NCBI GenBank assembly: GCA_037176845.1
Contig: JAYKXP010000005.1
Location: 1,116,001-1,180,000 of the forward strand
Length of the DNA stretch: 64,000 bases
Reading direction: 5' to 3'
Origin: Paramarasmius palmivorus
Taxonomy: Eukaryota; Basidiomycota; Agaricomycetes; Agaricales; Marasmiaceae
The notes below the pieces were generated by a model that was not told the origin of the DNA, did not search any database, and worked only from the letters and a program-made list of their open reading frames with translations. Shown here piece by piece: positions 11,958 to 23,247 of the stretch. Position 1 is the first letter of the stretch; every line of letters starts with the position of its first letter. The position numbers and the translations under genes were made by a program.

Positions 11958-12964
11958 ATGTCAAAGCAATTCCAGTTCAAGCTCGTTCTGTTAGGCAAGT
12001 TTATATTTCAATATCTATTGTCTATTGTACTGACTATCTCGCAGGCGAGTCTGCAGTTGGCAAATCTAGGTATCTATTCGCAAGACCCATATCTCTTTCC
12101 AGCCAATGATAAACCTTTGTCGACAGTCTCGTTCTTCGGTTCGTCAAGGATCAGTTTGACGACTATCGGGAAAGTACAATTGGCGGTAAGAGTATCATTT
12201 GCTCTGTTTCATAGGCCCTATGAGCTTAACCTATCACCTCTCATAGCCGCCTTCCTAACGCAAACGGTTTCGTTGGATGATGGAACAACGGTCAAATTCG
12301 AGATATGGTACGCCTTAGAGTGTTCTGAGAGGTGATTTGAGGCGCTCATTCTGCCTACAAGGGATACTGCTGGCCAGGAGCGGTATAAGGTACGTGTTTC
12401 GGTGTCTCCTTAACGCCGCCACGATAACTGATTTGTGCATTTTTTGTAGTCATTAGTACGTCTAGTATCTTCGACTCAAGTGACTCCTATGACTCATGAT
12501 CCCAAAGGCACCCATGTACTATCGAAACGCCAACTGCGCCGTAGTGGTCTATGACATAACGCAATCCGCCTCACTCGAGAAAGCCAGAAACTGGATCCGG
12601 GAACTTCAACGTCAAGCAGACCCATCAATAGTCATTGCACTATGCGGAAATAAGTCCGATTTGGCTGCTCGAAGACAGGTCACAGAGGAAGAGGCCAAGA
12701 AGTATGCTGAGGAGGAGGGGCTTATGTGGGCAGAAACGTCAGCCAAGACTGGCGAAGGAGTCTCTGAGATTTTCACGGCTATCGGTGCGTTGCGCGTACA
12801 AAGAATGGCAGCAGATGATTAAGTATTCGGTTCTAGCTAAGAAGCTTCCCTTGACTGCACCACCCCCTCGGGCTGGAGCGACACGGGGAGCTCCCGCGCG
12901 AGCTGGTGTAGATTTGAACAAGCAGGCTGCAGCGCAAGGTCAAGGTGACGCTTGCAACTGCTAA
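11958..12964 (+). CDS. Rab5-family small GTPase (Ypt5/Vps21-like), 206 aa
   Basis: Rab5 GTPases drive early-endosome fusion and maturation. Eight exons (11958-11994, 12045-12069, 12127-12185, 12247-12307, 12362-12389, 12450-12455, 12508-12784, 12837-12964) total exactly 621 nt. All GTPase motifs are intact: G1 GESAVGKS, switch I ESTIGAAF, G3 [20 protein letters not shown], G4 GNKSDL and G5 ETSAKT. The C-terminus ends CNC, a double-cysteine geranylgeranylation signal. The APMYYR and AAFLTQ segments are Rab5-specific. Two oddities are a GC-AG first intron and a 6-nt microexon coding Ser-Leu. The gene is a natural partner of the IST1/ESCRT pathway, but the two genes are not adjacent. Confidence 0.95.
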
Positions 12965-13663
12965 ACGAACTCCGTCATAGATGTCTTATGGGATTCACAT
13001 TACCTACCTCGTAACATCCTCACTATCCTACTTTCACGCTGGTCTACATTCCAAATCATGCTCTACTACTTTCTGTAATATAATTTGCCCTTTACATGGA
13101 CATTTCTTTTACCGCAGGTGCAACCTATAACAGACTGAGCTCTTCCAAGTAAGTAGATAGTCTCAAAGCAGTTCGCTGGCTAGTTACGTTTTAGTGGAAT
13201 ATACCCACTCGCATATGATTTGAAGGTTGCGTCACGCTCGGCAGGTCTTTGGAAGAAATCTTTCTATTAATGGTAATACTAGGGTTAGGGTTAGCGCCGA
13301 AATCCGGCATAAAAAAAAAAAAAGGAGCCCACCCAGCCAGAGTGGCCGATGTGGGACAGGAAAATATTGGGACGGTGCATGAGCCGAAGCCCATACAAAC
13401 CGCAGACACCCTCTGTATGGACAAGGTCGCCGTGCTATGAAGGATCTCCACGGCCCACAGACCACGGTACGTGAAGGAGCCTATGCCATCAAGGTAAGTA
13501 TGAGTTGCTCAGATCTTGAGCTCTCGCTTTTATACTCTGAATTCCGCGCACGGACCATCCTGGCTCAAGCGCTCATGTGATAAAAGGCGTTCGCCTGCTC
13601 GGGTCCGCTAGAGTCCTTGTTGTCTCAAAAATCATTCAAGTTTGCATTGACAAGTGTAGGCTT
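12965..13663. other. Convergent 3' flank, Rab5 / P450
   Basis: This 0.7 kb region lies between two convergent genes and holds their 3' UTRs and terminators. It contains a TTAGGG-like run (13280-13294) and a 13-base A tract (13311-13323). No coding frame looks real. Confidence 0.55.
13280..13294 (+). repeat. Telomere-like TTAGGG tract (2.5 units)
   Basis: The run TAGGGTTAGGGTTAG matches the TTAGGG telomere unit used by most fungi. It is followed 16 bp later by 13 consecutive A residues. At this length it could be chance. Confidence 0.6.
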
Positions 13664-15859
13664 TTACATGGCTCGCTTCCTGAACATGACCTGCGTATTT
13701 GGATCCGGATTGACTCTTCCACCAAACATCACGGGTTGATGCTGCTTCTTGCCTTCTTCGAACTTGATGTCATAGTGTAACAATATGTGCGACAGAATGA
13801 GTTTGAGTTCATTAACGGCGAAGAATCGTCCTGGGCACGCGTGTTTCCCTAAGAGTGCTGAGCTTGACAACATACTCAGTTTGTTCCTAACTTACCTGTA
13901 CCAAACGTAAGATAATCGACCTCGGGAGTAACCATCTGGTGCTTGTTACTCTCGTTTTCCTTCTCCCGTTTCCTGTATGACCGAAGAGCATCAAACTGGG
14001 ATGAGCTTGGGTAGTGAGCCTAATGTCATTTTGAGTTCTGCGTCAACATTTCCTACCCAACTCGTTGCAGAATGAAAATCACCTGGTCAAAGTGAGTTGC
14101 CCTTGCGCAAACTACGATAAAAGTCCCAGCCGGTACAACGACTCCGTTTGAGAAAGTGAAGTCATGGAGGTTGACGCGCTGTACGCTGACTACAGATGTA
14201 AGGGGTTATCGACCTCTGATCATTGAACGGAAGTCCGCGACTCACGAGGAGGAGAGCTCGAAACCCGTTGGGTTTCCTTCAAGAAACTATCCATCATTCT
14301 TAGTTTGCCCATCGCTGCTTTCGTCCAGCCATCTGCCTGAATAACCGGCTCCACTTCATCCCGGAGAAGCTTTACCAGTTCTGGTCGTGGTGCGAGTTGG
14401 AACAATGCATGAGTGAGAGCCTGCTCACAGATTCAACAATAAATACTGAGAAAGGCCGGATAGGAAATTAAACACTTGCGATGCTCTTTGTAAAGGTCAG
14501 GAATGAAATACACTGGTGTAATGAAGAGACGTACAGTAGTATGGATGGAGGCCATGTTGAAAAACAGCATCCTGAGTATCAGATCGTCGGGGTTGAGTCT
14601 TTCCTTCTTGCCATTGGTAGCTTTGATGAGCCATCCTAACAGATCATCCTAGCAAAGACGTCAGAGAATTGACAATGCAGACGTCATCATCGGGATTCCA
14701 ACCGAGCTTTCTGTCCCCTCTTCGCCTATTTTCAATCTCTCCAGGCGTTCAATAATTGTAGGCCGAAGAATCTTCGAGGCAGTGGCAAATGCCTTTGACC
14801 GAGGACTTACCCACCAATGAACAATCCTATTCTGTTGTCAGAATGACTCGGGTGTATGGACGGATAAGCAGACGCACGGCTGAAGAAATGTGGGGAACAG
14901 ATTCGTAGTTTGAGCAGCTCCAAAGACACCAGTCGCGAAGCAGGTGTTGAGCGCCTGTGAAAGATAAGTAGCCATTCGTCCGATAGCAACTAGGCTTACC
15001 ATCCACTCCGGGTTACGGCCTGACCAAATATTGGGTGTAAGTTGCACGCCCTTGACATATAACCGGAAACCTTACACAACGGAAGGCCAACGTACAATCT
15101 GTTGCTGGCCCTAACCACAATATCCAGAACCTTATCCAAAGCAGTAGCTTGGATCCAATCTGTTGACAGATTATCTGAGAGATGTTTGGCAAGAAATAGG
15201 ACGTAGGTAATTCACCTTTAGTAGGAGGAATCAAATCGTTGAATGCAGCCACAATCTCTTCATAAACTTCCGTGGTCTTCGAACCAATGCTACGAGTGAG
15301 CGTGGTCTGTATCACACCAAGGTGATACGGATCATCATGGAAGGATTTCCCAAAGACGCGATGCATGTGCAAAAACTAAGAACAGTTCAGTCCTAGCCCT
15401 ACACTCGTATTAACAAGTAGAACGCGTTACCTTTTCCAAGGCCACAGACGACGACATTTGATCATCAGTTGCTCTTCGCAGGTCATTGATCATGTCTGGT
15501 CCGGAGACGAGGACCGCCCATTGATCCAATAGGGGAACTTTGAATGCAGAGTTTGGGTACTTCGTGCTACCGATTAATGCGAGTTGTATAAGAAATAGGG
15601 CGAAAACATACACGGTTGTACCCTTCTTGCACGACAGCCTCCGCGTTCTTGAGAAACTTGTAGGCAGATACATAGGAAGAGAAAAAGCCATCACGGCCGA
15701 CAGTAGGAATCGTGTTCAACTAGTAATTAATAGATCAGTAGAAGTAAGACGTCGTGATCAAGTCATACCTTTGACATTCGAACACGATAGCGGTTGAGAC
15801 TGTTGAGCAGAATAACGCTCGCTAGACCACAGAATGCAATAGCAATGAGTTGGAACATG
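13664..15859 (-). CDS. Cytochrome P450 monooxygenase (paralog of 40403-42601)
   Basis: This is a heme-thiolate monooxygenase of the microsomal type. The start at 15859 gives an N-terminal membrane anchor ([20 protein letters not shown]) followed by a basic stretch (NRYRVRMSK). The next exon reads [16 protein letters not shown]. Further exons give the helix K motif in [14 protein letters not shown] (ExxR is ETQR) and the heme-binding loop [17 protein letters not shown], whose FGTG and KHACPG halves are joined across an intron. The C-terminus reads [19 protein letters not shown]. The gene has many introns. The paralog at 40403-42601 shares the N-terminal anchor, exon boundaries and heme loop. 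Its motifs resemble basidiomycete P450s often labelled ent-kaurene-oxidase-like, but I cannot assign the CYP family or substrate. Confidence 0.92.
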
Positions 15860-17539
15860 ATGATGAAGGGAAAGTATTCCTAGTCTGCTATTTATTGAAA
15901 ACCATTTTCTCCAAGTGGCAAAGGATATCCGGATGTGAGCGCGTGAATGAAGGAGAGCCATCGTCGTAAGGGTTCTTTGTGAGAAGCTGCAGGCGCGGAG
16001 ATTGCTAGTTCTGGAATTCATAGCGTGTTCGATATCAGCTCGTGATTGGCCCCGACTGGCTTGACGGAGAAGAAGCTTTGTCAACGTTGCATCGATGCAT
16101 AGGTTCCCCGCGCGAAAGTTACTGATTCTAGTAATCATAACGTGAATATTCTGGCCCCATCGTAACTAGCTTTCTGTCGTCCTAATCCATGCCGCGGAGA
16201 AAGGAGGCTTTGAGGGCCACACCTCACTCCCACGAGTCACTGGTTGACATGAGAATAGGAATGGCTTGAACTGCCATCTCTTCCTCCGAGTCGGACTCGC
16301 AGACGCGTCAGATTGCCCGCATAAGCCTGTCTTCCAGTAGGCAAAAGTAAATTGAAAGGCTCTGTGCACCTTTTCTTGTAGATTCGGCGATGTACAGGTT
16401 CCTGAAAGCCAGTTACTAGCTGCCAAAAAGTCAGTGTTTACGAGGCAATCACTGCTAGGACAAGGACCGCGTACCACTCCTCGGGCATATTCAGCGACTT
16501 CCTTCATCTGGTCCCACGACGAATTAATGCTTCAAAGCTTCATGCTTGAACGTTTCAGCCTACATTCATGCATTCATGAATGTCAGAATGATGAACGATG
16601 AAAGGAAATGGTGTCACATGTCCATAATGATAGTGGACTTCGGTCCATGACTATGCACTGTGAGAGACGTCAAGCTTTCAAGCGTCTGCTTGCACCATCC
16701 CTCCAGCAATCCACCAAGTTTCAGTCGGTGCACTTCTCGAGGAGGTTCTTATGTGAGGAGAACCAGCTTTTCATAGCCGCTTTCACGCCCATCGGTGAGT
16801 AAAAGTTGTATCTCTTTCCAGTCCGAACGTTCTGAACATCCAGGCCCTCGTCACAGGAAGGCATCCACCGCACGAACTCAGAAACACTAATGAATGTAAA
16901 ACATTCTGTGCAAGAAGCTGGCCACTTCCCCACTCATTTTATGCCTACTGCTTGGCGACCACTGATACGGAAGAGAATATTCTAAAGTAATGATTATATG
17001 GCAAAGTCGGTCACCGAGTGTAAGTACTGTGGTTGGTATGATCGTGGTCTCAGTTCACAGCCTAGTGTGTCAGGATTCATCATTCATTTCTCGCTAATAC
17101 TGGCACCACGAAGAATAGAACTAGATGGATAGCGTCTACACTGCCGAATCTTCCTATCTGAAGGGTCTGCAATCGTACACCCTGTCTTCGCATTGATTGG
17201 CGATTGGTTATGACTACGACAATGGACATCGTAAAACCCGTGCACGTGAAGCAGTCTCCACCGAAAAAGTGTCGTTGCCCTTTCGTTGTTCTAGATGGTT
17301 TTCCTGCCTGGGTCTGTTGACCCGGTCTTCGTGAGTTGAGGGAATGGTGAGTGATTAACCTCCCATCGAAGAAACTGAAGAGTAACAATGGCATTCCAGA
17401 TTGATAGCACGTATGGAGTGCTCTCCAAGACTATCATCAGTTCCTTGATTGCGGAATAAGCTTAGCTTTCATCGCTTCTAAATTTGAAGGCACTGGTTAT
17501 AAGAGTGCTCGCGAGGCGACCCTCGCGAATTCATATCCC
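15860..17539. other. 1.7 kb intergenic region
   Basis: This is the divergent interval between a minus-strand P450 and the plus-strand membrane-protein tandem, so it holds both promoters. The longest frames (126 and 113 codons minus) are not recognised and look like chance frames. A short repeat of TTCATGCATTCATGAATG type occurs near 16566-16582. Confidence 0.5.
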
Positions 17540-19238
17540 ATGGATCCACCTCCCTACAACGTCACAATCACATCCCGAACAGCATCTGTTATCTATTCTC
17601 CCACTCGAGAAAGTTGGAACGTCACTTACAGCAACGGAATTATAGACGGAGGGCAATTTGGGGAAGCCGGCCTTGGCATCGGATCTCATAGTACGAGAAT
17701 CGCAGGCGCGACTATGCAGCTCAGTTGGGTCGGAACGGCCATATATCTCTACGGCGAAAGCACAAGGTCTTCATACAAGATCACCGTAGACGGCGTTGAC
17801 GTTTTCGAATCATTGCCACCTGATGGCCATTTGGAACCTGGATTATTAGGCTTGAAGACAGGCCTATCGTACGGAAGACATACCGCTGTGCTGACGGTGG
17901 TCGGAGGAGACACAGTGACATTCAAAGATGCTATGGTGACAATCGGAATCGGATATGAAGAGTAAGTCAGAGACTCTTCATTCAGCATTCAAATCCTCAT
18001 CCTTCACATTGAGGTCTTCGACCTCGATCCAATATAGGATTGTCCCTGCGGTGGTAACCAATAGCGGGAGTGATCAACTCGTACGAAATGACGACTTTTT
18101 CACGTTCAATCGTGTACCCTCGGCATCCCAGTGCGATTGGAAGCTTGGAGCTAGTAAGTATGTTTAGAAGCCATTCTTTACCTTGACTTGAACGTTCACC
18201 GTCACAGTCTATCCATCTAATTTGTTGCCGGTGCCGGTTCCACGTCAAGTCATCAACCCATGTGGCGGACGGAGCGATAGCGTTACCTTCAGGGTTAACC
18301 AAACTTCTGCGTTCTTCCTCTTTGGAACGCTCCACTTCAACCATCAGTGGAAAAAGGTCACGATGAAGCCGGGTCTGAACGGTGACTCCCTTAAAATAAC
18401 GTATTTCAATGACTTCTCTCGTGCCATGGCCATCAATCAAATTCTATACTGGGAGAGTGGATTGGATAGGGACCAGGAATACGAGGTTCAGATAGCGATT
18501 GAGGATAAAAGCAGTGGCCAGAATATGATGAGCTTTCACACCCTTAAGCTCATTGATGGGTAAGTTGTCATCTATATCGTATTATACTCGTCTCAGCCCC
18601 AGTTCAAGTGGCCCAAGGCCTGTGGCGACCGAGTCCTCACACCCATCTACCTCATCACCGCCATCGCCCAGCCTCAGTTCAGGTACCATTGCAGGTATAG
18701 TAGTGAGGCATTTCTTTGATTGGCATCTACGTTCATTCTGACATTTACCCGTTTTAATTATAGGTCGGCTCCGTGCTTTTATTTCTGGTGTCTTCAGCCT
18801 GTGTGTGGTGTATCTGGCGTCGTAGGAGGTGAGCAAGTCCGAGGTGTAAAGGCATAATACCGCGAGTGATGGCTTGGATCAGGCTCAACCCACCGGAGCT
18901 CTCCATAATCCACGTTTTTGCTGAGCAAGTATGTGTTTTGTTATATCATATCGTCCGACACTCACTCAAGGCTTCATAATCGTCAACTACTCTAGGATGT
19001 TGAAAGAAAAACACATTTTCGGTCCCGAAAGCAGGAAACTCCATCGTCACCTTTGACACCCTCAGCCGTAGGCGAGTCTAGAAGTACGGTCTCACTCGCT
19101 CGCGAGAGGGATGCAGGTCCGGCCCACTTTGCCGAATTGTTACCTCCAGAATATGACCAGGCATGGCTTTTGCAACGCAACTCCACGCTGGGTCTTTCTA
19201 GGCTTAGGGCTGGTACTATGTCAAGAGGTTCGGGCTAA
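17540..19238 (+). CDS. Single-pass membrane protein, tandem copy 1, PPxY tail
   Basis: The spliced model begins with exons 17540-17961, 18014-18153 and 18208-18559, then a Ser/Pro-rich stalk, a transmembrane exon and tail exons. The predicted outer region is about 305 residues with several N-glycosylation sequons (YNVT, WNVT, VNQT) and conserved segments such as LSWVGTAIYLYGES. The stalk reads SPPSPSLSS. The TM segment reads TIAGIVGSVLLFLVSSACVW and is followed by the stop-transfer block RRRR. The tail contains LLPPEYDQAWLL, a PPxY motif. No classical signal peptide precedes MDPPPYNVT, so topology rests on the TM and basic block. The architecture is common in agaricomycete 'transmembrane protein' families of unknown function. 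Copy 2 lies at 21216-22870 with the same intron positions. Confidence 0.82.
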
Positions 19239-21215
19239 TTGAATTGTCCTACCTACATTCGTGCATCAAACAATGGAACAGGTAGCCTACATAGATGTAC
19301 TACCATTAAAACTGTCGCGACACCGCGTGCCTTATTCCTTACCTTCCTTGTACCTCTACTACGAAAAATACATATCCTTTTCCCGTGTCAGCAGCCTGAA
19401 ATGGAGAGGTGATGAATATTGAGCTGTCTTTTCGAAGCTGTGAGCGAAGGCAAGGCGGAGACTTGTCCGATGTGGGATAGTGAACGTATTTCTTTAGATT
19501 AGGCCCGGGGGGACGAGAGATTCATCAAACAGCATCCCCAATGATCAAAACGTTCTCTGCGATCGCTTTACTGACTGTTTGGGTGCAGTATCTTTGATGT
19601 GCCATGCTTTCAGAGCGTTGATCTTGTCTGCGATTGCTTCATTATATCAAGAGCTGTAGCTGCAAGGTATTTTTTTGAGAGAATCGCTACCTATGTTGCC
19701 CCGCGTCAGGCTCCACCCAGCCGCTCTAAAAGCTTCTCAGACAATTCCAATCTCCATGTCCCGTTCAGCATCGATCCCAAGAGGTCAAACCTCGGTCTCG
19801 GAAAGGTGATCAGTCCGATGAATAGCAACAGGCGTCGAAATTGTGCCGTCATTTCCTTTTGGTATCTGCTCTATGCAACGTCGACGAATCAGAGTCTGGA
19901 GCCAGTAAAGCCCTGTGATATTTTATAGGTTTCTTTTGACCGATATGTAAGGTGAGCGGGTTCATCGAAGTAAGCGGTGACTATAACAAAAAAACAGCAT
20001 TGAGAAAGCGTCTCTCGTGGTTTGTGTACTCCTTTGATAACAAAGGCGCGTATATATGTACTGATTTCTTAGAACTGAACCCTTGATGTCCTCTTTTAGC
20101 GACTGAGTCCAGCTTCGAGCGGGCGCCTCGATATATGGCCAATTCTCACTTGACTTGGCAATTTCGAGTAGGCACATCTAGGGCATCCGTGCATAACGAG
20201 AGGACGCGAGGAGAATGCCTCTGTCTTCGACTTGCATGAAGGGTGCAAACTGGGGTGGTTCTTGTCTCGGACGACGATATGTAGGAAGTTTATATCATTT
20301 CGGCCTTGATAAAACCTGGAGACGATGTCAATGTGAAACCTGGTCCCGAGAAGTTCTCCGCTTTAGATTTCAGTCAAACGACTTCCCCGCTGACTTCAGC
20401 CTAATCAGCCTCAACCATTGCTCCAACTCATCCATATCCCTGACAAACTCATACCAGTCCTTCTTCTCCTTCTCCTCGATAAGAGTGTCGGCTTGGATGG
20501 TAATGTCATCATCTCCCATAGTTTTTCGTAGAGTTGAGCCGTTCAGTCAAAATTTGGGAAAGTATCAAGCTGAATCGGTGCACCTGGAGGCATCCCAGCA
20601 TGTTCAGAAGTTGAAGGAAATTCCTCCAGTGGCGTATGAAGGGGTAAGAAGCTGATTGAGACTGTGCTGAGGTGTCGAAATGGCACCGTTGATGGACGGT
20701 GAGAGTCCCAGAGAATGAAGAGAACATGGGTATATGAATTCCAGGGGGTGGGTATTTGAGGGAAAATTACTCCAATTTCGACGGGTTTTCTCCCTCGCAG
20801 TCGTGTTCTGTACGCATTGTGAGGTATTCGGACAGCATGGAATGATACAGAAGAGATTCAGGGGATACATGATTAGCTCAGCGGGAAAGAAGCGCAGTTG
20901 CGGCAGCTGCAGTATGTTCCTTACTACCATCTCGTTGGGGTCAAAACCCAGTGTACCAGTATTCATCAGTACACACCCCTTCCTACTACAGGATCTGTCA
21001 TCGTTGGATTGATTACTACCAATGATCGTTGTCACAACATGAGTCTGTGGCCGAGCAGACGAGTATCGAAAAGGCTAACACGGTGAGCGATTCTTCGACG
21101 CAACTGGAAAGTAAGTGACTTCTATCATCAACGGTCATCAGTTGCTTGTGAAACAATACTGACTCGTTATAAAGAATGCTCGCAAAAGGAGATGCTCCCC
21201 GCAAATGCATGATCC
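19239..21215. other. 2 kb spacer between tandem membrane-protein genes
   Basis: This interval holds the 3' flank of copy 1 and the promoter of copy 2. It contains one small minus-strand frame with coding-like composition at 20370-20519. Other frames are not recognised. A tRNA-like A-box string at 20873-20886 was considered and rejected. Confidence 0.45.
20370..20519 (-). CDS. Possible small ORF, 49 aa, highly charged
   Basis: An ATG at 20519 opens 49 codons to a TGA. The peptide starts MGDDDITIQADTLIEEKEKK and continues with an acidic amphipathic pattern (DMDELEQWLRLIR). Its composition looks more like protein than the surrounding frames, but a stop codon lies just upstream in frame and no acceptor site is visible. 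It could be a microprotein or a remnant exon. I do not recognise it. Confidence 0.25.
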   Translation of the reverse strand: MGDDDITIQADTLIEEKEKKDWYEFVRDMDELEQWLRLIRLKSAGKSFD

Positions 21216-22870
21216 ATGGATCCAATTCCATACAACGTCACAATCTCATCCCGAACCGCATCTATCCTATATTCCCCTACTCGAGACACTTCTCTGGATA
21301 AAGGCTGGAACGTCACTTACAGCAATGGTGTTAAGGACGTAGGGTGGTTTGGAAAAGCCGGCGTTGGCATTGGATCTCATAGTACAACGACTGCTGGCGC
21401 AACTATGAAGCTCAGTTGGGTCGGAACGGCCATATATCTTTACGGTGAAAGCGCAAAAGCTACCTCATACGGGATCTCCGTAGATGGTGTTGATGTTTTT
21501 GGATCTTCGCCATCGGGTAGCTCCTTTGAACCTGGATTGTTAGGCTTGAAGACAGGCCTGTCGTACGGAAGCCACACAGCTGAGCTGACGGTGGTTGGGG
21601 GGGATAAAGTGAGATTCCAACATGCTATCGTTACAATCGGAATGGGATACCAAGCGTGAGTCAAAGTTTCTCATCATTTAACACTCTGATTCAATGGTCC
21701 CTCAAGGTCTACAACTTCGATCCAGTCTAGGAATGTTTATGCAACCGTGCCAGATAGTAGCGATCAACTCGTACGAAACGACAACTTCTTCACGTTCAAT
21801 CGTGCACCGGGATCGGGACTTGACTGTGATTGGGTGATTGGAAACAGTGAGTATCTTTGAACGCCGTTTGTTTTCTTGACTTGAACGCTCCGCAGTCTAT
21901 CCAGCTGATATCTTGCCTAATCCGGTCCCACGTCAAGTTATCACTTCATGTGGCAACCGGAGCGACAGTGTTGTCTTCAGGTTTAATCAAACCTCTGCGT
22001 TCTTCCTCTTTGGAACGCTTTACTTCGACCATCAGTGGAAAACAGTCACAATGAAACCCGGTCTGAACGGTGACTCTTCCAAAATAACACAACTCAACGA
22101 CTTCTCTTATACCACGGATGTTAATCAAACTCTACATTGGGAGAGTGGGTTAGATCGAGACCAGGAGTACGAAGTTGAAATAGTAATCGATGAAAATGAT
22201 GGCAAGAACATGATGAGCTTCCATACCCTTGAGCTTATTGACGGGTGAGTCTTCGCCTTGACTGTTATACCTATCTAATCACGTTGAAAGTGGCCCAAAG
22301 CCTGTGACGACGAATTCCTTTACTCCGTCGCCATCGCCGTCATCGCCCAGTCTCAAAGCAGGAGCCATTGCAGGCATAGTAGCGAGGAATTTCTTTTGGC
22401 ACTATTTTTGAGACACTTACCTGCTTTCACAGGTCGGCGCTGTGCTTTTATTTTTCGTATCTTTGACCGTTGCGTGGTGGATTTGGCGCCGCAGAAGGTA
22501 GGTCCAAGATGTAGCAGAATCATAGCGTGAGTGACCCTTCGGGACAGGCTTGACCGTACCGCCGAGCTCGGACAGCTCTCGTTAGTTACCGTTTTTGATC
22601 GAGTAAGTGCTCAGCTGATATCACTGGTACGAGGTCTCACAACCGCTCCAGGATGTTTTGGGGTTGACGACCGAAGTGGGGTCCACAAGGATTATGACTT
22701 CCCCCAACCGCGAAGTGGATGCAGGTCCAGTCGACTGCTCCGACTTGTTACCTCCGGAATATGATCACTCATGGCTTTTGCGAAATAATCCTGCGCAAGA
22801 TGTTTCTCGGTCCGGGGCTGGCACCGGGTCGGGAGGTTTGGCAGTACTACATCTGGCGCAATGTAGTTAA
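21216..22870 (+). CDS. Single-pass membrane protein, tandem copy 2, PPxY tail
   Basis: This is a paralog of 17540-19238 in the same orientation, with introns at equivalent positions and phases (first exon 21216-21655). The outer region carries sequons YNVT, WNVT and FNQT and the shared block LSWVGTAIYLYGES. A Pro/Ser stalk (PSPSPSSPSL) precedes the TM segment AIAGIVGAVLLFFVSLTVAW and the basic RRRR stop-transfer. The tail has LLPPEYDHSWLL, so the PPxY motif is conserved. The tail's juxtamembrane part (LDRTAELGQLSL) diverges from copy 1. As in copy 1, no cleavable signal peptide is evident at MDPIPYNVTI. The function is unknown. The PPxY suggests control by a WW-domain (Rsp5/NEDD4-type) ubiquitin ligase, which is inference. 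Confidence 0.82.
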
Positions 22871-23247
22871 CTCAGAAAGAAGTCATCTATGACATTTCAT
22901 GCTGCGAGCGAGTTGAGTAACTGAGTTCTACAGATGCAGACGCACTGCTGTGGCCCTTTGTGAGCTTTGTAAGAATTATATATTCTCATATCCCCGATAT
23001 TTTTACACTCCTAATAATGATAACGGACTAGAGAGAACGAATCCATCACAACCTATCAGGAGCGCTCAAACCCAACGTAGTAAGTAGGTAAGTCATACAT
23101 AGCGAAACTCGACAACAGGAAGGAAGAGGTTGGTAAGTTAATTAGAAAGCACTCGAAATGTATGCAAGGACAGCCGCGAACCCTACTCCCTCTTCCATTG
23201 ATCTGGATTTTAGTCCCTCTCTCCCCGGGTGTACAAGGTTTCGAAGT
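22871..23247. other. Convergent 3' flank, membrane protein / calnexin
   Basis: This 377 bp region lies between two convergent stop codons. It is AT-rich around 22975-23015. No gene is seen. Confidence 0.55.

Noticed and set aside
20861..20955. tRNA-like string with TAGCTCAGCGGG A-box and GGGGTCAAAACCC
   Set aside because: The T-loop lacks TTCRA, the anticodon arm does not fold, and the 95-nt length would need an intron or long variable arm without support.
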